A DNA stretch of 14,393 nt from SIG454 sp045646365 (GCA_045646365.1 JAZRKP010000028.1:1-14393), one strand, 5' to 3'; positions 5,711-14,304 are shown, numbered from the stretch's first letter. Made by a program: numbers and translations. The notes: generated by a model from the letters alone, not told the origin.

Positions 5711-5806
5711 GCGATTTTCCTTTCCGTTTTTTGGAGTGTCGTTCTCCTATGATCTTATAGTACAATGAAAATATGAATAAACTATGAATAATTCATAGAC
5801 CGTTTG
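5711..5806 (-). promoter_or_regulatory. Intergenic control region with palindrome and direct repeats
   Basis: This AT-rich gap separates the packaging ATPase from the replication genes. A perfect palindrome, CTATGAAT-A-ATTCATAG, spans 5782-5798, and TATGAATAA occurs twice (5772-5780 and 5783-5791), 11 bp apart. On the minus strand, TATAAG (plus-strand 5754-5759) is a plausible -10 with a poor -35 (TTTATT) 16 bp upstream, overlapping the repeats. This looks like an operator next to the early promoter. A further hairpin-capable GGAG...CTCC lies in the leader. No terminator is seen after the ATPase, so late transcripts may also read through. Confidence 0.5.
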
Positions 5807-6829
5807 TTACATGAAAAGCAATTCAAGAAAACTTTTTTTCGCGTCCGGCGTTTGAAACGTCAAGTTTCCATCTGAATAATACACCCTCAACCGCGTATAA
5901 ATCCCGCTGTTTCTGATTGAATTATAACCGGTTCCCCTGTCGGCCTGTGTCGCTCCATACGTCGGCACGCCTGGATTGTCTCCCTGTTTGACGTGCATTT
6001 TATAACCGTTCGTGTATATCGTATACAGTTTATTCTCATACTTGTATACGATCAAAGGCCGGAAATATTTTAGATCTTCCTTAAATATATTATAGCTTTC
6101 GTCATTCAAGAAACTGTTATCAACTGCCGAATTCATATAACTGGATCCAGCAAAAGCACGGTTAAAAGCGCTTTTTTCCTGTTCGCGGGCCACTTCTTTC
6201 AAGGTTAACCGCAAAAGCACAAAACCGTCACCTTTCAGCATTTTAGTATTCGAATTGATTTTACCTGCAATTTTGAACGCGTCATAATACGGATTAAAAA
6301 TAGAAACAGAATTTGAACACATATACACCGGTACGAACCGCACAACTTGTCCCTGTCCGCGTGCTACAGTCATATGCAACGAAACAAACCGCTTTATTTC
6401 GTCCGGTATATAATAACCGTTCTCTATCTGGTATTCATCGAAAAACATTTGCTGAACGTCGGAAAATACGTGCGAATAGTGTTTCAATTTCGTTGCTGAA
6501 TTCAGCGCGACGGCATAACCGCAAGGCGCTCCGTCTAAATATAATTCGATATACGCGCCTTTTGCTTTTTTCTTTTCTGTCATGATATTATCGGGGAAAA
6601 ATAAAAAGCGAATGTCCTTAAAAAATGATTCTGAAATATTATTCAATTCATTTATATACCGGTATATCAGCATGAATTTTTTACCGCTTTCCAAAAAATC
6701 CGATACAAGTTTTCTTGAAAAAGCGGTCGTTTTTCCGGCGCTCCGGTTTCCGTCTACTATCAGAATTTCCGGGACATTTCCGTTAATGTCCCGGTATTCT
6801 GTAATATCATGCGCGATAAAATACTGCAT
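5807..6829 (-). CDS. Genome packaging ATPase (phi29 gp16-like)
   Basis: Motor ATPase that drives DNA into the prohead through the portal. Walker A is GNRSAGKTT (27-35, K33), in the same place as GARGIGKS of phi29 gp16. Walker B is MFFDEYQIE (D131, E132). The segment VARGQGQVVRFVPVYMCSNS, followed by FNPYY, matches the RNRERVRCICLSNAVSVVNPYF region of gp16, where the Arg finger lies (R157 here is the likely equivalent). Length is 340 aa against 332 in phi29. It is the last gene of the structural block, starting 8 nt after the lower-collar gene with AAGGT upstream. In phi29 this enzyme works with a packaging RNA; an obvious pRNA is not visible here. Confidence 0.95.
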   Translation of the reverse strand: MQYFIAHDITEYRDINGNVPEILIVDGNRSAGKTTAFSRKLVSDFLESGKKFMLIYRYINELNNISESFFKDIRFLFFPDNIMTEKKKAKGAYIELYLDGAPCGYAVALNSATKLKHYSHVFSDVQQMFFDEYQIENGYYIPDEIKRFVSLHMTVARGQGQVVRFVPVYMCSNSVSIFNPYYDAFKIAGKINSNTKMLKGDGFVLLRLTLKEVAREQEKSAFNRAFAGSSYMNSAVDNSFLNDESYNIFKEDLKYFRPLIVYKYENKLYTIYTNGYKMHVKQGDNPGVPTYGATQADRGTGYNSIRNSGIYTRLRVYYSDGNLTFQTPDAKKSFLELLFM

Positions 6830-6837
6830 ATTGTACC

Positions 6838-8001
6838 TTAATAAACAAAATCTAAAATATCGTCGATTTCTACCAGGTTATAGAAAAGCGGTTCCAGTTC
6901 TTCCGCGATCATTCCATAAATCCGTAAAAACGTTTCCCGATATTCATTTAATAAAGAAGATTTTGATTGATTCGAAACGCCTATATGAACATTAGTATTA
7001 CTGTGCGTTGTGTCCTGGTCAATTGTTTCATGCTCTACAATATCCCGCTGATCGTTTCCGTTTTCGTCCCACTGTCGCGCGTTCGTTCCATCTTCATCAG
7101 TTACGGACCTGTCTGTAAAATCAGTTGTGCTGTTCTTCTCGTTTGTCCCTTCTTCATCCAGGACATTCGTGTTACTGTGGGATCCAGTCGCGGTTTTTTC
7201 GTCTGTTCCGGTTTCGCCGGTCGTTTTACTGTCGGTTCCGGTTTCGCTGTAATTCCTGTTTGTATTATTTGTTATACCTCTAATATCTGTTAAATAAATG
7301 TCGGTCAAGACCGGATTCCCCTGCGCGTCAATCTCCCATATTCTGCTACTATCCCCCTGTGGCGTATCGGAATACCTGTTTACCTCTGTGCTGTTTGTCG
7401 TCTCCATCCCGCTCTTAGAATATGATCCGTTTTCCGTACCGGATTTTTCATATTCTCCATTTTCTGTTTTGCTTTCGGTTCCGTTATCGGTCGTCGTCGC
7501 GTCTTTCGTGTATTCTCCGCTTTCAGCTAAAACCGTTTTATTTGTATCTGTGTTTACAACGTCCCGCGTATACTCGCCCTGTTCAGTTCCCTCTTTTTCA
7601 TAAGTATAATCGTTATCCGTGCGTTTGTCGTTCGTCTGGTCCAGTGTACCGGTCGCGTCGTCCGTCGTCGTAATATCGTTATTTAAAAGCGGTTCAAAGG
7701 TTAGCTTTTCAGAATCCAATAGCTGTTTGTAATACGGCATGATTTCAAGCATTTTCCCTTTGAGATACTGTCGCCATTTCTTCACGTTTCCGCTTCCGAT
7801 CCGGCGCGTAATATAATAATTCAAAATGAATTCTTCAAGCGCTTGTTTGTCCGTCTGTGATACAGGATAATTGAAATTGAAAAGACGCGTACGGCCCGCG
7901 TTTATGATGGTATCAAAATCCGCATCTTCCGAAACTCCGCCTAATTCAGCTAAAACGTCTGATAAGTGCGGGGGGATATGGACCCAATAATCTTTTATCA
8001 T
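6838..8001 (-). CDS. Lower collar / connector protein (phi29 gp11-like)
   Basis: Tail-tube protein that joins the portal to the tail knob. The N-terminal region (1-110) has the pattern of phi29 gp11: HIPPHLSDVL for YIPPLLSELL, RTRLFNFNYPV for RKLLFDFDYPI, and KLTFEPLLNND for ELTFDPLFDVN (phi29 sequence from memory). Residues about 111-340 are low complexity, rich in Thr, Asn, Asp, Glu, Gly and Ser, with degenerate repeats such as NGEYEKSGTE and ENGSYSKSG. A short ordered insert contains SDTPQG (211-216) and IYLTDIRGI. The C-terminal helix region (350-387) completes the fold. At 387 aa it is longer than phi29 gp11 (293 aa), the extra length lying mostly in the disordered middle. Its start overlaps the portal stop as ATGA (7998-8001), with AGAGGTG upstream. 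Confidence 0.9.
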   Translation of the reverse strand: MIKDYWVHIPPHLSDVLAELGGVSEDADFDTIINAGRTRLFNFNYPVSQTDKQALEEFILNYYITRRIGSGNVKKWRQYLKGKMLEIMPYYKQLLDSEKLTFEPLLNNDITTTDDATGTLDQTNDKRTDNDYTYEKEGTEQGEYTRDVVNTDTNKTVLAESGEYTKDATTTDNGTESKTENGEYEKSGTENGSYSKSGMETTNSTEVNRYSDTPQGDSSRIWEIDAQGNPVLTDIYLTDIRGITNNTNRNYSETGTDSKTTGETGTDEKTATGSHSNTNVLDEEGTNEKNSTTDFTDRSVTDEDGTNARQWDENGNDQRDIVEHETIDQDTTHSNTNVHIGVSNQSKSSLLNEYRETFLRIYGMIAEELEPLFYNLVEIDDILDFVY

Positions 8002-8957
8002 GCTTTCACCTCTCTCCGCGTTTCTCCGGCTTCAATTTCTCCGGTTTCTTCCCTGTTATACCCGATAATATTACTCATTCCGTCACCTTTTTCCAGGTCG
8101 AAAAGGTTTTCATTAAAAGTTACCTTTGCCGTAAAACCGTACTTTTTACCCCATTTTTCGGTTATTTCTTTCATAGCTTTTTCACGCGGATTCTGCCGTA
8201 CGTTTCTGTGTGCAATTGCTCCGCCCATAGACCGCGCCACCTCATCAGTTGAAACGCGCTCTTTTTTATATACGGAAACATTTGAAACACCTAAATAGCC
8301 TATTGCTTCATTCCATTCTTTCGTGAAAAGATCATGCAAGGATCCCGCAACAAAAGGCGCTTCTGTATTTAGTGCTTTGATTGTTTCCAGGTCATACCCT
8401 TTATATCCGAATATGATTTTTCCAAAATTCTCATATCTATCCAAAGTGTTAACGTATGTTTCAACCTGTTCTTTCGGGACCACCATTGTGACCGGCGTTC
8501 TCTGCGCGTATACGTTAATATCCTCTGTGCGTTTGATTGTTGCTAACCGTTCAGCATATGCCCCGATTGTACCTTTGAATAAGAAACTTGATTTTTCAAT
8601 TCCTGTATTGTAAATCAATACGCACTCCGATAAAAGCAATTCACGCGAAAAACCGGTATATCCGGAATAAGCGCGGACCCTGGTAGGAAATCCATAAATA
8701 TTATACCGGCCCATAGGAACACAAGGCAAGCATACCAAGCCAACAACTGGCTCCTCAAATATACAGGCCATCCCTGTATCAAATAAAACGCGTTCCATAT
8801 AGTCCGTATTGATTGTTTCCGGTACACCCTCATATAAAAAACAGGATTCCGCTATTTGTCGCAGGTCGTGAAAATACTGTGAAAAAGTCTGATCGTTTTT
8901 CAGTTTTGTTTCGATCTTCTTTTTTGACATAATAAAACCGTTTTTTGTTCGTGCCAT
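7998..8957 (-). CDS. Portal / head-tail connector protein (phi29 gp10-like)
   Basis: Forms the ring through which DNA enters and leaves the capsid. Length (319 aa against 309) and sequence agree with phi29 gp10. Examples are INTDYMERVLFDTGMACIFE followed by EPVV, for [20 protein letters not shown] followed by DPVI; TPVTMVVPKEQ for TPVLIRAND; TEAPFVAGSLHDLFTKEWNE for [20 protein letters not shown]; and KKERVSTDEVA for KKERMVTDEVS. The start at 8957 has a strong AAAGGGGG site; a second Met at residue 10 has no comparable site. It is 13 nt downstream of the tail-knob gene and overlaps the lower-collar gene, so stoichiometric co-translation is likely. Confidence 0.95.
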   Translation of the reverse strand: MARTKNGFIMSKKKIETKLKNDQTFSQYFHDLRQIAESCFLYEGVPETINTDYMERVLFDTGMACIFEEPVVGLVCLPCVPMGRYNIYGFPTRVRAYSGYTGFSRELLLSECVLIYNTGIEKSSFLFKGTIGAYAERLATIKRTEDINVYAQRTPVTMVVPKEQVETYVNTLDRYENFGKIIFGYKGYDLETIKALNTEAPFVAGSLHDLFTKEWNEAIGYLGVSNVSVYKKERVSTDEVARSMGGAIAHRNVRQNPREKAMKEITEKWGKKYGFTAKVTFNENLFDLEKGDGMSNIIGYNREETGEIEAGETRREVKA

Positions 8958-8970
8958 AACTTCCCCCTTT

Positions 8971-10371
8971 TTATGGTAGTTGTGTTCTGATTCTAATACC
9001 CGACATAATCCGCGCGTTTATTGCGTCGCTTTCCTCACATCCCAAAATAAAAGGTTCACCTGTTTGTAAATAATCTTTATCGTTTGAGTATGAAATTAAA
9101 TTACGTGCTAAAACTCCATCAACGGCCCATCCAAAACGCGTTAAATAATCGTCTATCATATTTACGTTTCTATCCGACGGTTGTATAGTATTAAAGCCGA
9201 TCCGCATAGTAAAAGTGCCGTCAATAATAGGTTCACCATGCCCTATCACCATAGGCGGTTTGAAACTGTTACCGATATATTCTTCATAGGCTCCCTTTAT
9301 TGCCGGCGTAGCGGCACCCAATAAAACACCGATATATCCGCCTGCTATACCGGAAATACCCCCTTTGATTGTTTCCGCGATTTCAGTATATCTTTGCTGA
9401 GTGGTATAAACCGCGTTTGCCGTAATAGGAATAGCCGGGAATTTACACAAGATCCCCTCTGCTAAGTTAACCGCTAAACCTTTATAGTTTTTTGGATAAA
9501 TGAAAACAGACGGTCCAGGCAACATTAGTCGGTTCATACCAAAAACAATAGCTTCCGGATTACTAAATTCTTCTATATTATAATATTTCGTTTCGCTGTT
9601 TCCTGTAACCGCTAACCGGGCATAAACTCCTGTTTTTATTTTATCATTATTACAACTAATACCGACAAAAGGATTCCCTACGGTTACATCGGGGAGAACG
9701 TCCGTAATTTGTACTGTTCCATCGGCCCATCCCGATGGTACCGCATACGCACCGATTATAACTCCGCCATTTGTCTGTATATCGTTTATAAGCGCACCGG
9801 TTAACCCGCCGGTTTTTATTCCAGCTCCGGTTATTGTTCCAGAACCCGCAACATTCACACTTGCAAAATATACCATAGCTGTCGTGGCCTGGTACGATAA
9901 AGCGGCAATCGGCTGGAATTCGTATTTACAGGACGGCAATTGATAATCGTCTGTAAAAAAATACGGCATATTTCGAGTAATAATTTTTGGCGTATTTCTT
10001 CTCACATATACTTCACTGGCCTTTACACCGTCGTCTATAAAAGTTGGGAATGGATCAATAGTGAATTCCAATTCTGTATTGTTATCGTTTATATAAACGA
10101 CGCGATCCACAAAAGCAAAATACAGTTTACCGCCGTGTGATTGATTCTCAAAACATAAATAGTTTACGTTGTCCAGGTTTCCATATGTTTCATCAATCTG
10201 AACATAACGCCGGTTTTCGCGCTCAAAATAATAACCGCTATAAGTTCCAACGGCTTTGGACGCTAAAACGCCCTTAGCCGTTGCACCCCCAACAAATAGC
10301 ACGTCGGTCCCGTTTTTTACAAGCGGAACACCTGCATATACTGTTATTGTTGTGTTGTATGATGTTGCCAT
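8971..10371 (-). CDS. Tail knob protein (phi29 gp9-like)
   Basis: Distal tail protein that forms the knob and, in phi29, a membrane-penetrating channel. Residues about 69-125 (VNYLCFENQSHGGKLYFAFV, then LEFTIDPFPTF and VYVRRNTP) match the phi29 gp9 segment YIMFQNADYGNKWFYAFV, then VHFEIDVLQTW and FIVREHV. The C-terminal IDDYLTRFGWAVDGV also fits the conserved IDDYF...GY region. A hydrophobic, Gly-rich stretch (339-354, ISGIAGGYIGVLLGAA) is a good candidate for the membrane-active loop of gp9. At 466 aa it is shorter than the 599-aa phi29 protein. Start at 10371 with AAGGGG upstream; 12 nt after the fibre gene. Confidence 0.9.
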   Translation of the reverse strand: MATSYNTTITVYAGVPLVKNGTDVLFVGGATAKGVLASKAVGTYSGYYFERENRRYVQIDETYGNLDNVNYLCFENQSHGGKLYFAFVDRVVYINDNNTELEFTIDPFPTFIDDGVKASEVYVRRNTPKIITRNMPYFFTDDYQLPSCKYEFQPIAALSYQATTAMVYFASVNVAGSGTITGAGIKTGGLTGALINDIQTNGGVIIGAYAVPSGWADGTVQITDVLPDVTVGNPFVGISCNNDKIKTGVYARLAVTGNSETKYYNIEEFSNPEAIVFGMNRLMLPGPSVFIYPKNYKGLAVNLAEGILCKFPAIPITANAVYTTQQRYTEIAETIKGGISGIAGGYIGVLLGAATPAIKGAYEEYIGNSFKPPMVIGHGEPIIDGTFTMRIGFNTIQPSDRNVNMIDDYLTRFGWAVDGVLARNLISYSNDKDYLQTGEPFILGCEESDAINARIMSGIRIRTQLP

Positions 10372-10383
10372 AACTGCCCCTTT

Positions 10384-11799
10384 TTATTCGTCTGCTGTTT
10401 CATACCAGTAAGCACTAAACCCAACATTCCACAAATTAAACAGCCATGTTATTAAAGCGGGATCTCCGTGCCCAACGATTGACGTTGCTACACGATATTC
10501 AACGTCACCCGAATCAATAATTCGATATAATTTACTTCTCATTTTAGTGCATAACGTGCGGATATAGTGTACGGTTCCGCTCGGATATACAAATACTTTA
10601 AATTTAATTACAAACGGGTCAAAATAAGCCTCTTTACTGTTTGCAAGAATGAAAGGCTGGCACGTGATCTCGAAATCAAGTTCGTCTCCATCTGTTACGT
10701 TATATCTGAGCGTTTCTTCATTCGCCGCATATGTATTATATGTGCTATCAAAATAAACAAATTTTCTTGCAATATCTCCAAGAATATCTGTTCTATTATT
10801 ATAAAAATACACTTTATTCTGATTATTAGGGTCCGTCACTAAAGTAGGCGATTCAAAAAGCGGTTTAAATGAAATATTTTTACTCATTCTTTGTCCACTA
10901 TGCATTCTTAACTTTAGAACGTCTAAACCGGTATTTGATATTACATTATTTGAATCTATTGAAATACCTGTTCCCGCGGAATAAGTAGCCCCCTGTGCTG
11001 TGTTTTCAATTTCATTTGTATCCGGATCAATAGAAATTCCGGAACCTGCCACAAGTTTTTCTTGAATAACATCAGTATCTACAGAAATTTCATTGTTTGA
11101 ATCAATGTCAATTCCAAAACCGGCAGTATATACAGGTACCTCAAGAGTTTCAGTTGTGACGGTTACAAGATCGGACGCGTCAATCTTCACAACAGTTTCA
11201 GAAAGTTCATTGTTTGCAAGATTGTCAGCATAGAAATAAATTTCGCCGGTTGTCTCGTCATTGTCTGAAATCTTAGGAATGAAATATTTCTGAACCCCGC
11301 TAATTTCACCGCGTACAATTACATAGTGCGGAAATTCTTGCATTTCATTCAAGCTGTCAAACATGACCGGAGTTTCTCCGTCAAGCAAACTATATACACC
11401 GGATTCTTCTACAAGATCAAGGAATTTCACGCGTGACATTGTTGCGAGATCCTGTTCTACTGCTTCAAGACGCGCCTCTAATTCACGCAAAATCTGCACG
11501 ATATAGTTATTGACCTCGTCAATCCGTTCATTCAATTCATCATGATACTGTTCTGTTTTATCATCAAGTGAATCAATCTTTTCATCAGCTTTTTTGATAA
11601 GATCCGAAAGTTCCGCCCAGGCTTCACCCAGGTTTCTATATAAAAGAAGAATCGCGCCATTATCGTCAATACTGTTTTCAAGAATTGTTCTTGTTTTTTC
11701 GTCTGTTTCAGTTTCAAGCCATGATTTCAATACATCAATCATACTTTTAAGACGTTCAAAATATACACGTTCCAGCCTGTAATTGTTAGTAAAAGCCAT
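10384..11799 (-). CDS. Fibre protein with coiled coil and Gly-Ile-Ser-Ile-Asp repeats (head fibre-like)
   Basis: Occupies the place of head fibre gp8.5 between the capsid and tail-knob genes. Residues 1-125 are helical, with a strong coiled coil at about 62-122 (DLIKKADEKIDSLDDKTEQ onward), which would trimerise or attach the fibre. Three beta repeats follow: AGFGIDIDSNNEIS (226-239), AGSGISIDPDTNEIE (251-265) and AGTGISIDSNNVIS (275-288), a pattern typical of phage fibre shafts. The C-terminal ~180 residues look globular and may bind the host surface. At 471 aa it is longer than phi29 gp8.5 (280 aa). As no separate gp12-type appendage gene is visible, this could also be the receptor-binding protein. 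TGAGGT precedes ATG 11799. Confidence 0.75.
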   Translation of the reverse strand: MAFTNNYRLERVYFERLKSMIDVLKSWLETETDEKTRTILENSIDDNGAILLLYRNLGEAWAELSDLIKKADEKIDSLDDKTEQYHDELNERIDEVNNYIVQILRELEARLEAVEQDLATMSRVKFLDLVEESGVYSLLDGETPVMFDSLNEMQEFPHYVIVRGEISGVQKYFIPKISDNDETTGEIYFYADNLANNELSETVVKIDASDLVTVTTETLEVPVYTAGFGIDIDSNNEISVDTDVIQEKLVAGSGISIDPDTNEIENTAQGATYSAGTGISIDSNNVISNTGLDVLKLRMHSGQRMSKNISFKPLFESPTLVTDPNNQNKVYFYNNRTDILGDIARKFVYFDSTYNTYAANEETLRYNVTDGDELDFEITCQPFILANSKEAYFDPFVIKFKVFVYPSGTVHYIRTLCTKMRSKLYRIIDSGDVEYRVATSIVGHGDPALITWLFNLWNVGFSAYWYETADE

Positions 11800-11826
11800 T
11801 TTTATACCTCACTTTTATAGTAAGTT

Positions 11827-11848
11827 GGGGCCTGTGTTTCAAGGCCCC
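11827..11848 (-). promoter_or_regulatory. Hairpin in the capsid-fibre intergenic gap
   Basis: GGGGCCT (11827-11833) and AGGCCCC (11842-11848) form a 7-bp GC-rich stem with an 8-nt loop, 18 nt after the capsid stop. No U tract follows on the minus strand, so it is at best a weak terminator. It could protect the 3' end of capsid mRNA or partly reduce downstream expression, helping make capsid protein the most abundant product. Confidence 0.55.
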
Positions 11849-11866
11849 TTATAACAATAGTTACTA

Positions 11867-13252
11867 TCACGCTTCGGTAATGGTCACCGTCGCGGTCTTT
11901 GTGTTATCAAATACGCTCGTTGCGGTCAAGGTCGCCTCGGTAATGCTCGTACCGGTCCAGGCTTTAAGCTGTCTAACAGCAACGGTCTGATAGTCGATCA
12001 CGTCAAGCATATAATATTCGCTTGCGTCCTCGTCCTCGTCGTCTACTGCGATCGTCCATACAACGGCGGGATCCGCAAGATTGACAGTTGCGACGGTTGC
12101 TTTGACGGTCTTAATGTCACCTTTTTCCATCTCGATAGTCGTAGGATTCACGGTTACACCGGTGACGCTCTGCGTCCCCTCAACAAAATAGCACGCGGGC
12201 ATGAAAGGCGAATAGCTGTAAATCCGTCCACAGTGCAGGTTATAATTCCTGTACGGTCCCATCCCGTTTTCGTTGCTATACATTTCAGTGACCTGGTCAA
12301 AACATACGAACCAATCCCCGGAAATAAGAACCGCCGGGATCTTTGCAAAGGCTTCTAATTCCTGTTCCGTCGGCGTGACATAAAGAGGATCGTTAGCAAA
12401 CAGAACGTCAAGACGGTCCACGTCAAGATTTCCGAAACTGTCTACAAGTCTCTGCTGACCCATGAATTCAGCAAGCGACATATTGAACGAAACAGCAAGC
12501 ACGCTTGTATCAATCAGCGCATTAAAATCTGCGTTCATAATCAAATACTGATCACGTTTTTCTGCATAGCTTTCAATCTGTGCTTGATTGTAGGACGTAT
12601 TAAGGAATTCCATTTTATTAGAAACAGCCTTAATCCGCGAAACAATTTCACGCGCGTTTACTGCCGAAACCGTCGGAATTTCCTGTGCGGTCATATCACC
12701 CACGGAAATGGCCCGGACGATGCAATATTTCATAGCTAAAAACTCATCGTATTCCATTGAGCGGTAAAGATTATTTACAACTCCGTCAACGAATTCCGCA
12801 AGCGCTTCATAAGAAAGAAATGCTTTTCTCAATTCCAGGGGGAGCACCGAAACCGGATAGAACCGCTCCGAATTGATATGGAAAAGCGCGCTTGAAATTG
12901 CCGGCGTGTTAATGTCCATAAAATGTTCTTTTGCATATTCATAGTCGCGGACGTGCGATTTGATAAGACGCTGTGCAACTTCAAGATAGCTTTCTCCATA
13001 CTCTAACCGGCGCTTGAATTCCCGGAGCGGATTGCGCCATCCGTCCATAGTTACCAGACGCGTAAACGCGATTCTGTTATAAAGCGCGTCAAGCCATTCA
13101 TTTGCAAAAGCCTGATTGTTTACAATCTGGGTCCCAATCGTTTTAAGGTTGTCAATTGTGCCGTCTGCTGACGGGATAGCATTACTAAATCTTTCGGATG
13201 CTGAATTTCTGATCGCATTCAGCATTTTTACATAATTGTCATAGTTAGCCAT
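11867..13252 (-). CDS. Major capsid protein with C-terminal Ig-like (BIG2) domain (phi29 gp8-like)
   Basis: Forms the icosahedral head. It lies directly after the scaffold candidate and before the fibre gene, as gp8 does in phi29, and its size (461 aa against 448) agrees. Residues 1-360 would be the HK97-type shell domain. The last 100 residues (362-461) form a typical BIG2 domain: VTGVTVNPTTIEMEKGDIKT, then VVWTIAVDDED, ending in TLTATSVFDNTKTATVTITE. The phi29 capsid protein also carries such a domain at its C terminus. The start at 13252 has AGAGGG upstream, 3 nt after the scaffold stop. Local codon use is richer in G/C-ending codons than the left-hand genes, as expected of a highly expressed gene. 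Confidence 0.93.
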   Translation of the reverse strand: MANYDNYVKMLNAIRNSASERFSNAIPSADGTIDNLKTIGTQIVNNQAFANEWLDALYNRIAFTRLVTMDGWRNPLREFKRRLEYGESYLEVAQRLIKSHVRDYEYAKEHFMDINTPAISSALFHINSERFYPVSVLPLELRKAFLSYEALAEFVDGVVNNLYRSMEYDEFLAMKYCIVRAISVGDMTAQEIPTVSAVNAREIVSRIKAVSNKMEFLNTSYNQAQIESYAEKRDQYLIMNADFNALIDTSVLAVSFNMSLAEFMGQQRLVDSFGNLDVDRLDVLFANDPLYVTPTEQELEAFAKIPAVLISGDWFVCFDQVTEMYSNENGMGPYRNYNLHCGRIYSYSPFMPACYFVEGTQSVTGVTVNPTTIEMEKGDIKTVKATVATVNLADPAVVWTIAVDDEDEDASEYYMLDVIDYQTVAVRQLKAWTGTSITEATLTATSVFDNTKTATVTITEA

Positions 13253-13255
13253 TGT

Positions 13256-13591
13256 TTAATCCCTCTTTTCTTCTCTTAATTCATCAATAAATTCTTCAAG
13301 CGTGATTTCTGCGTTTTCTGCTTCTCGCTCATCCGTCTCCATCCGGTCAATTACATCTTCAAGATCTGAATCACCGTTAAAGAACCGATCACGGTACCGC
13401 TTTCTCCAGGTTGCGTCAAGATCTGCAAGCGCTTTTTCGTTTTCAAGTTTTACGGTTGCAATCTCCCGCTCCAGATAATCCGCCCGGTCAATTCCCTCAA
13501 TCGCGTCCATGATAATTTCAAGATCAGCTAAATCTTCATCGGAATCACCGAAACGCTTTTTAATGATTTTAATTACTTTTTCTTTTTCCAT
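13256..13591 (-). CDS. Probable capsid scaffolding protein, 111 aa
   Basis: Position immediately before the major capsid gene, small size (111 aa against 98 for phi29 gp7) and a highly charged, almost entirely helical composition fit a scaffold that assembles inside the prohead and leaves before packaging. The central part (about residues 36-70, EREIATVKLENEKALADLDA onward) reads as a coiled coil, and the C-terminal third is strongly acidic with a basic end (EEFIDELREEKRD). No catalytic motif or membrane segment is seen. TGAGGT lies 6 nt before ATG 13591. Assignment rests on context and composition rather than on sequence identity. Confidence 0.7.
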   Translation of the reverse strand: MEKEKVIKIIKKRFGDSDEDLADLEIIMDAIEGIDRADYLEREIATVKLENEKALADLDATWRKRYRDRFFNGDSDLEDVIDRMETDEREAENAEITLEEFIDELREEKRD

Positions 13592-13600
13592 AAGTCTACC

Positions 13601-14083
13601 TCACCTGTTATTAGCTTCTGAATAGTCATAATCCGGAATTTCTCCCGAATTAGTAAATCCAATTGCTTGAATCTTTGCGATTTCAAGCGTATGTTTTTCA
13701 ATCGGAATATGCATACAATACCCATATCCAATATCAATCCCAACGTGACCGGTTTTATATAACAGCGTTCCGGCTTTTCCGTCCTCTACTCGCGTTTTGT
13801 TGACCGTTGCATTGTATTGCATCTGCGAATTACCTTGTAATCTGCTGATCTGCGTGATAAAAGCACTGCAATCCATTCCAATTTTACCGCGTGAATAGTT
13901 ACGGATACCTTCTAATTCTTCTTTGCTGTATCTGCTAAAATGCTCTTTCCAGTATATGTTTATCAATTCGTTCATCAGCTTATCCGTAAGTAATTCATAT
14001 TTTGCTCCGTAGAAATAAGCGTATTTATCACGATTGACATATAACTTGAACGCGTTTCTTAAGATCATATAGGATCCGGTCAT
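13601..14083 (-). CDS. NlpC/P60-like cysteine peptidase, probable endolysin, 160 aa
   Basis: Contains the NlpC/P60 signature: GMDCSAFITQ with catalytic C72, and TGHVGIDIGYGYCMHI with H113 and H125 as the likely His and third polar residue. Such enzymes cut peptide bonds in the peptidoglycan stem. The GTLLYKTGHVG spacing is typical of the family. It lacks a signal peptide and a recognisable cell-wall-binding domain, so release should depend on the holin encoded just upstream, whose stop overlaps its ATG (14080-14083). No gp13-type tail-tip hydrolase is found elsewhere, so a virion-associated role cannot be excluded. The binding site GAGGGG is 11 nt upstream. Confidence 0.85.
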   Translation of the reverse strand: MTGSYMILRNAFKLYVNRDKYAYFYGAKYELLTDKLMNELINIYWKEHFSRYSKEELEGIRNYSRGKIGMDCSAFITQISRLQGNSQMQYNATVNKTRVEDGKAGTLLYKTGHVGIDIGYGYCMHIPIEKHTLEIAKIQAIGFTNSGEIPDYDYSEANNR

Positions 14084-14304
14084 ACTTCTTGTTTCCCCTC
14101 TAATTTAGTTTCGAGACTTGTTAATACTAAAGTGTTTTTTTCGATCGTTTTACGGAATTCCTTTATTGCTTCATTGTACTTGTCTGTTATGTCTTTCACA
14201 TCCATCCGGTATTCATCACTCTGCTTCTTTATAAAATACCCAAGGAACACACAACAAGCAATAGGAAATCCGACCGATTGAATAATCTGTAAAATCGTTT
14301 CCAT
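14080..14304 (-). CDS. Putative holin, BhlA/UviB-like, 74 aa
   Basis: First gene read from the right end. It has one hydrophobic N-terminal segment (about residues 8-26, IQSVGFPIACCVFLGYFI) followed by a charged, probably coiled-coil tail (SDEYRMDVKDITDKYNEAIK onward). This single-helix layout, short length and linkage to a lysin match the BhlA/UviB holin-like family. It would permeabilise the membrane and release the lysin. Start at ATG 14304, with AGGT 7 nt upstream, only about 36 nt after the predicted transcription start in the terminal repeat. Being promoter-proximal is unusual for a lysis gene, so its level may be limited by the weak binding site. Confidence 0.75.
   Translation of the reverse strand: METILQIIQSVGFPIACCVFLGYFIKKQSDEYRMDVKDITDKYNEAIKEFRKTIEKNTLVLTSLETKLEGKQEV

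Noticed and set aside
7298..7603. Plus-strand open frames opposite the collar, capsid, fibre and polymerase genes
   Set aside because: They are antisense to genes with clear homology, have compositions expected of reverse-complement shadows (Ser/Phe/Pro-rich) and lack binding sites or promoters.
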